Positions 5,959 to 8,883 of a stretch of 8,883 bases of DNA are shown piece after piece. The stretch's first letter is position 1. Each line of letters opens with the position of its first letter. The position numbers and the translations under genes are program-made. Under the pieces are notes generated by a model. The model had not been told where the DNA came from. It worked only from the letters and a program-made list of their open reading frames with translations, and did not search any database. This DNA comes from Sedimentibacter sp. (lineage in GTDB: Bacteria; Bacillota; Clostridia; Tissierellales; Sedimentibacteraceae), in assembly GCA_029256005.1 (NCBI GenBank), contig JAQSYS010000053.1:1-8883 (forward strand). The letters are read 5' to 3'.

Positions 5959-5989
5959 AGTGTACACATTAACGCTACGTCAATGTCAA
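5959..5989 (-). promoter_or_regulatory. MerR-type promoter with 19-bp spacer
   Basis: On the minus strand TTGACA (5984-5989) and TACACT (5959-5964) are separated by 19 bp, the long spacing typical of promoters activated by MerR-family proteins. A competing reading is TTGACG (5978-5983) with TATTAA (5954-5959) at 18 bp. It lies 22 bases or more before the start of the TipA-like gene. Confidence 0.65.
5966..5986. promoter_or_regulatory. Probable operator of the TipA-like regulator
   Basis: An inverted repeat, ACATTAACG-CTA-CGTCAATGT, has 9-bp arms with one mismatch. It sits almost wholly within the spacer between the -35 and -10 boxes, the standard MerR-family binding position. This supports autoregulation. 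Confidence 0.7.
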
Positions 5990-6046
5990 TGCTTATTTTA
6001 AAAATTTTATTTTTTCTGAAAAGCAGGAAATGCTCTTGCGTCCATG

Positions 6047-6625
6047 CTACTGATGCTTTCTGTGGTGTTCTTCGTACTTTTGAAATAATTTTTTACTTGC
6101 AAAATTAATAAATAGTATAAACAATATGTACAGCACAGACTTTATGGGGTTAACAAAAAACGAACTCACATTTTCTCCAATAAACGCAAGGGATAATATC
6201 ATAATAAGCTTGGATGGAAGCATAGTTATTAGGAAATATTGTGTATCCATGTTTGATAATGCTGCTGTTCCACTTATTAAAAATGAGGGTGTAAAAGGAA
6301 AACAATATAATATAAAAAGAACCGTTGTATTTTTCTTTTTTATTTTCTCCAAAGTTCCCCTGTACTTGCTTCCTTGGATTTTTGCTTCAAATCTCTTGCC
6401 ACCGATTTTTCTAATCATTAAGAATAACAAAAAAGAACCGATACAATTTCCAATCCAAGAATAAAGATATCCAAAGAGAAATCCAAAAACTGTAACATTA
6501 ATTATTACAAACCCAACCAAAGGCAATATAGGAATAAATGCTTCAATAATAGGAAGCATTATCCCGGCCAATGGTCCTATTTTTTCCACATAGTCAAATA
6601 AATAAGATAAATTTTCATAATCCAT
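6047..6625 (-). CDS. VTT-domain membrane protein (TVP38/TMEM64, DedA-like)
   Basis: A 192-residue membrane protein of the VTT/SNARE-associated group. The diagnostic parts are a re-entrant-like segment with paired prolines (FIPILPLVG, 30-38), a long Gly-rich membrane stretch (FGFLFGYLYSWIGN, 47-60, ending in IRKIGG at 71-76) and a second half with CFPFTPSFLISGTAALSN (108-125). The C-terminal tail is basic and His-rich (HHRKHQ). Members of this superfamily act in membrane lipid handling, including scrambling or flipping of lipid carriers; the role of this one is unknown. The start is ATG 6625, with AAGGAT at 6631-6636. It lies upstream of the TipA-like gene on the same strand, but that gene has its own promoter. 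I see only a weak hairpin and no clear terminator after its stop. Confidence 0.85.
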   Translation of the reverse strand: MDYENLSYLFDYVEKIGPLAGIMLPIIEAFIPILPLVGFVIINVTVFGFLFGYLYSWIGNCIGSFLLFLMIRKIGGKRFEAKIQGSKYRGTLEKIKKKNTTVLFILYCFPFTPSFLISGTAALSNMDTQYFLITMLPSKLIMILSLAFIGENVSSFFVNPIKSVLYILFILFINFASKKLFQKYEEHHRKHQ

Positions 6626-6736
6626 ATAATATCCTTGCTAAAAAATTTATTATATAATATACCCCATTTTTGAAATCTGATTTAATATATATGATAATAT
6701 AGAACCAAAATTATTTCAATGAGGCATAATATAGCC

Positions 6737-6764
6737 TTGATTATTTTAAATTATAAAATATAAT
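6737..6764 (+). promoter_or_regulatory. Possible promoter of the 2H phosphoesterase gene
   Basis: TTGATT (6737-6742) and a perfect TATAAT (6759-6764) with a 16-bp spacer lie 36 bases before the start codon. The -35 box matches four of six bases. In so AT-rich a gap other -10-like words occur, so this is a moderate call. Confidence 0.5.
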
Positions 6765-6800
6765 AAAATTGCAGCAATAAAAATAGAAAGGAAAACTAAT

Positions 6801-7301
6801 ATGAAATATTTCATTGGAGCTCCTATTCCTGGAGTTTATAAAAACAAAATTGAAATGCTTCGTGCGGAATTCAGGTTTCTTACAACAGAGCCACATATAA
6901 CTATAGTTCCTCCACCAGCACTTCCTGATGACGATATATTTATAAAGAATGTTATTGAAGTATGCGCCAACACCACACCTATTAACATTAAGCTGGGTCA
7001 TCTTGGCCAATTTAATCATAGAGTCTTATATGTTAGCGTTGATTCTCCAGAATTAATTAAATTATATGAAAATATTTTCGAGGCATTAAAGTTAGAAAAA
7101 GAAAAAAGAGGATACACTCCTCATTTAACTGTTGTAAAAGAAAGGCCAAAGCGTCCAATAGATATCGATGAAATAAAAAAAAGAGCAGAAGTAAAGTTAA
7201 TACCTCCACCCGAATACACATTAAAATACATAACTATTTACCACCAGCCTAAGGAACGCTTCATTTACGTCCCATATATGGAAGTACCTTTAGGAAAATG
7301 A
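6801..7301 (+). CDS. 2H phosphoesterase / 2'-5' RNA ligase-like protein
   Basis: The only plus-strand gene in the window. The 166-residue protein carries both signature motifs of the 2H superfamily: PHITIV with His32 and Thr34, and PHLTVV with His108 and Thr110. They are spaced as expected for the two halves of the symmetric fold, and together they form the active site. Family members cleave or form 2'-5' or cyclic phosphodiester bonds in RNA or nucleotides (for example LigT/ThpR and YjcG-like proteins). The natural substrate here is not evident. The start is ATG at 6801, with AAAGGA at 6787-6792. It is a cytoplasmic, single-gene unit, divergent from the VTT gene and convergent with the lipoprotein gene; its stop codon lies within a long hairpin. 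Confidence 0.9.
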   Translation: MKYFIGAPIPGVYKNKIEMLRAEFRFLTTEPHITIVPPPALPDDDIFIKNVIEVCANTTPINIKLGHLGQFNHRVLYVSVDSPELIKLYENIFEALKLEKEKRGYTPHLTVVKERPKRPIDIDEIKKRAEVKLIPPPEYTLKYITIYHQPKERFIYVPYMEVPLGK

Positions 7302-7331
7302 GAATTTGTGCAAATGCACAAATTCTCATTT
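7296..7331. terminator. Long hairpin between convergent genes, probable bidirectional terminator
   Basis: A perfect inverted repeat with 16-bp arms (7296-7311 and 7316-7331) and an AAAT loop. It includes the stop codon of the plus-strand gene and ends 3 bases before the stop of the minus-strand gene. Tails are short (ATTTAGTTT on plus, ATTTTCC on minus), so the stem length rather than a long U run would do the work. Confidence 0.75.
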
Positions 7332-7334
7332 AGT

Positions 7335-8048
7335 TTATTCCTTTATGTCAAATTCTTTAACTAACTGATCAGGATTTTCTCCCACAGTGTTATCGTTGCT
7401 AGCTTCTCTGAAAGTCCATCCGCTTCCTTCAAGTTTTTCAACATCAAGTCCTGCTTCAATTAAAGGCTGTGCTTTAATGACAAAAATCATATCAGCGTCA
7501 TTTACACCCAATTCTTGAGTCCATTGAACCTCATTGCCGTCTCCAAGCAGAAGTCTGTAATGTTTTTGGTCTTCATTATATTTTATCAAACTGTTATCTT
7601 CTTTTAAAAGCTTCTTAAACGAATCCTCTGAACCGTCAGTATTAACCTTATTGTCGCTCACATTGTATGGCTTTATTAAACGATTTGGTAGATTTTCTCC
7701 CATGTCGTCCTTGCCTGCTGGTTCATATAACCATTCATTTTTGTCAAGCTTTTCAACATCTAATCCTGCTTCAACCAATGGGTCAGCAAGCATTACCAGC
7801 GCAAAGTCAGCCTTGTTTGCAGACATATCACTGCTCCATTCAAATTTTTCGCCAGATGGAAGCTTAAATCCCCAGTGATATAATGCTTCATGATAGCCCT
7901 TTTGACTTGGATATTCCTTAAGTATTGCACTGAACGACTCTAGAGCGTTGTCAGAGTTTACATCGCCGGTCTTTGATTTTTGGCATCCTGATACTGTCAC
8001 CACCAAGACAACAGCTAAAGCTGTTAACATTATTTTTTTAATTTTCAT
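7335..8048 (-). CDS. Lipoprotein with two tandem repeats, function unknown
   Basis: A 237-residue exported protein. A basic N-terminus, a hydrophobic stretch (7-18) and the lipobox VSGC (cleavage before Cys22) show a lipoprotein signal peptide, so it should be anchored to the outer face of the membrane. The mature part is two related repeats, residues 34-132 and 140-237, with equivalent residues 105 apart: W71/W176, PLVEAGLDVEKL (90-101) / PLIEAGLDVEKL (195-206), W106/W211 and GEN (117/223). Each repeat looks like a small alpha/beta domain. No catalytic or metal motif is obvious. The start is ATG 8048, with AAAGGAG at 8055-8061. It is monocistronic between two terminators, and I do not recognise the family. 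Confidence 0.88.
   Translation of the reverse strand: MKIKKIMLTALAVVLVVTVSGCQKSKTGDVNSDNALESFSAILKEYPSQKGYHEALYHWGFKLPSGEKFEWSSDMSANKADFALVMLADPLVEAGLDVEKLDKNEWLYEPAGKDDMGENLPNRLIKPYNVSDNKVNTDGSEDSFKKLLKEDNSLIKYNEDQKHYRLLLGDGNEVQWTQELGVNDADMIFVIKAQPLIEAGLDVEKLEGSGWTFREASNDNTVGENPDQLVKEFDIKE
7338..7631 (-). repeat. Second protein repeat of the lipoprotein
   Basis: Encodes residues 140-237 (from SEDSFKKLLKE to the end). It aligns to the first repeat at a 105-residue offset, with a one-residue insertion before GEN. Confidence 0.75.
7653..7949 (-). repeat. First protein repeat of the lipoprotein
   Basis: Encodes residues 34-132 (from NALESFSAILKE to YNVSD). The block PLVEAGLDVEKL is nearly identical to that in the second repeat, and the DNA is also visibly similar there. 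Confidence 0.75.
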
Positions 8049-8072
8049 TATTATCTCCTTTATATTACTAAG

Positions 8073-8096
8073 TAAAAATAATATATATTATTTTTA
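8073..8096. repeat. 24-bp perfect AT-only palindrome upstream of the lipoprotein gene
   Basis: A perfect palindrome with 12-bp half sites and no spacer (half site TAAAAATAATAT). It lies 25 bases before the lipoprotein start, where promoter or operator elements are expected. It contains only A and T, so chance or a simple melting region is possible. Confidence 0.4.
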
Positions 8097-8150
8097 TGAA
8101 GATTTAATGGAGAAAATAAAATTTTTTATAAATATCCGATCTTCGCAAAT

Positions 8151-8180
8151 AAAAACCTTCCCAGTAATTAAGGAAGGTTT
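8151..8180 (-). terminator. Intrinsic terminator after glmM
   Basis: On the minus strand AAACCTTCC (8172-8180) pairs with GGAAGGTTT (8153-8161) across a 10-base loop, followed by further T. It lies 22 bases past the glmM stop codon. Confidence 0.88.
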
Positions 8181-8202
8181 GAAATTAATGCTCGAGACTT
8201 AT

Positions 8203-8883
8203 TTAATTCATTCTTTCTTCAATCAATCTTGCCAGCTCATTAGCATATTGATTTAATTCTTCTTGATTTTCTCCTTCAATCATTACTCGTACCAATGGCT
8301 CTGTGCCTGAAGGCCTTATTAACACCCTACCGTTCCCGTGAAAAAATTCTTCAATTTCTATAATTTTATTTTTAATTACTTCATCATCTAAATAAGCTTC
8401 CTTTTTTTCTTCTGATACATGAGCATTTACCAATACTTGAGGCATTACCTTCATCATACCAGCGAGTTTTGAAAGTTTTGTGCTTTTTTCCTTCATAACA
8501 CTTATAAGTTGAATGGCTGTTAAAAGCCCATCCCCGGTAGTGTTGTAATCAAGAAAAATAATATGACCTGATTGTTCTCCACCTATTGAATGATGACCTT
8601 TAAGCATTTCTTCAAGTACATATCTGTCGCCGACCTTAGTCTTAACTATGTCAATATTTTTATCCTTTAAACACATGTCTAAACCCATATTGGTCATTAC
8701 AGTTCCTACTATAGTATTGCTTTTTAGCCTTCCTTTTTCCTTCATATGAGCACCGCATATTGCAAGCACGTGATCTCCGTCAACAATATTTCCATTTTCA
8801 TCTGCAGCTATTAATCTATCTGCATCTCCATCAAATGAAAGTCCAATGTCTGCTCCTGTTTCAAGAACCAGCTTTTGTATTTC
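8203..8883 (-). CDS. glmM: Phosphoglucosamine mutase GlmM, C-terminal half
   Basis: The frame is open to the right edge, so the 5' part is outside the window; 226 residues of an enzyme usually near 445-450 are present. GlmM converts glucosamine-6-phosphate to glucosamine-1-phosphate in the cytoplasm, feeding UDP-GlcNAc and cell wall synthesis. Visible motifs, in order: the metal-binding loop SFDGDADR (residues 16-23 of this fragment), the sugar-binding loop GGEQSGH, and near the end the phosphate-binding loop RPSGTEPLVRV. The order and spacing fit the alpha-phosphohexomutase fold, and GEQSGH with RPSGTEP favours GlmM over phosphoglucomutase or phosphomannomutase. The phosphorylated serine lies in the missing part. 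It is the last gene of its transcript, followed by a terminator. Confidence 0.95.
   Translation of the reverse strand, partial: EIQKLVLETGADIGLSFDGDADRLIAADENGNIVDGDHVLAICGAHMKEKGRLKSNTIVGTVMTNMGLDMCLKDKNIDIVKTKVGDRYVLEEMLKGHHSIGGEQSGHIIFLDYNTTGDGLLTAIQLISVMKEKSTKLSKLAGMMKVMPQVLVNAHVSEEKKEAYLDDEVIKNKIIEIEEFFHGNGRVLIRPSGTEPLVRVMIEGENQEELNQYANELARLIEERMN

Noticed and set aside
5938..5967. Longer form of the TipA-like protein starting at GTG 5967
   Set aside because: The extra ten codons lie inside the promoter and operator, no ribosome binding site precedes the GTG, and ATG 5937 has AAGGAG at a good distance.
6011..6046. Terminator after the VTT protein gene
   Set aside because: The only hairpin (AGAGCA/TGCTTT) is short with a wobble pair and is followed by just a few T, too weak to call.
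6126..6464. Plus-strand open frame of 112 codons
   Set aside because: It lies fully inside the VTT membrane protein gene on the other strand, and its composition is that of an antisense shadow.
6741..7019. Minus-strand open frame of 92 codons
   Set aside because: It is antisense to the 2H phosphoesterase, whose two HxT motifs show which strand is coding.
7948..8256. Plus-strand open frame of 102 codons across the lipoprotein start, palindrome and glmM end
   Set aside because: It crosses two minus-strand gene ends and the glmM terminator, and the protein is low-complexity Ile/Phe/Lys-rich with no family resemblance.
8203..8769. Complete short protein starting at GTG 8769 within glmM
   Set aside because: The frame continues upstream to the window edge with the GlmM metal loop DGDADR, so the GTG is an internal valine codon.

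Overview
The window is strongly AT-rich. It has Gram-positive-type ribosome binding sites (AAGGAG/AGGAGG), several near-consensus sigma-A promoters and U-tailed intrinsic terminators. Together with gene families such as a TipA-like MerR regulator, a TetR-controlled ABC exporter and a GlmM, this points to a Firmicute, most likely a clostridial-type anaerobe. The genus cannot be read from the sequence. I see no tRNA, rRNA, CRISPR array, insertion sequence or phage gene, and no gene-free stretch longer than 300 bases.

Layout, mostly on the minus strand and read right to left in transcription order. The right edge (8203-8883) holds the C-terminal half of glmM, closed by a terminator. Next comes a lipoprotein built from two 105-residue-spaced repeats (7335-8048), convergent with a plus-strand 2H phosphoesterase (6801-7301); the two share a long hairpin. 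A VTT/TVP38 membrane protein (6047-6625) and a TipA-like MerR regulator (5173-5937) follow. The regulator has its own MerR-type 19-bp-spacer promoter and an internal ribosome binding site that could yield a free TipAS-like ligand-binding protein. A permuted papain-like cysteine amidase (4461-5021) comes next, with a terminator overlapping its stop codon.

The left half holds two separate TetR-controlled units. The first is a four-gene operon: tetR (3768-4361), ABC ATPase (2920-3765) and two ABC-2 permeases (2240-2923, 1518-2243). The junctions are a 2-bp gap, an ATGA overlap and a TTGA overlap. An inverted repeat overlaps the promoter and a terminator sits at 1462-1497. The second unit starts just beyond that terminator with a perfect-consensus promoter carrying two overlapping palindromic operators. 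It drives a second tetR (767-1372, TTG start) and an unrecognised 190-residue multi-spanning membrane protein (170-742). A partial open frame follows and runs off the left edge.

The common theme is probably sensing and export of toxic compounds: two TetR units plus a TipA-type drug-binding regulator within about 6 kb. They look like neighbouring independent units rather than one pathway. The features most worth a second look are the putative TipAL/TipAS dual translation, the tandem operator with its unknown membrane-protein target, and the duplicated lipoprotein.
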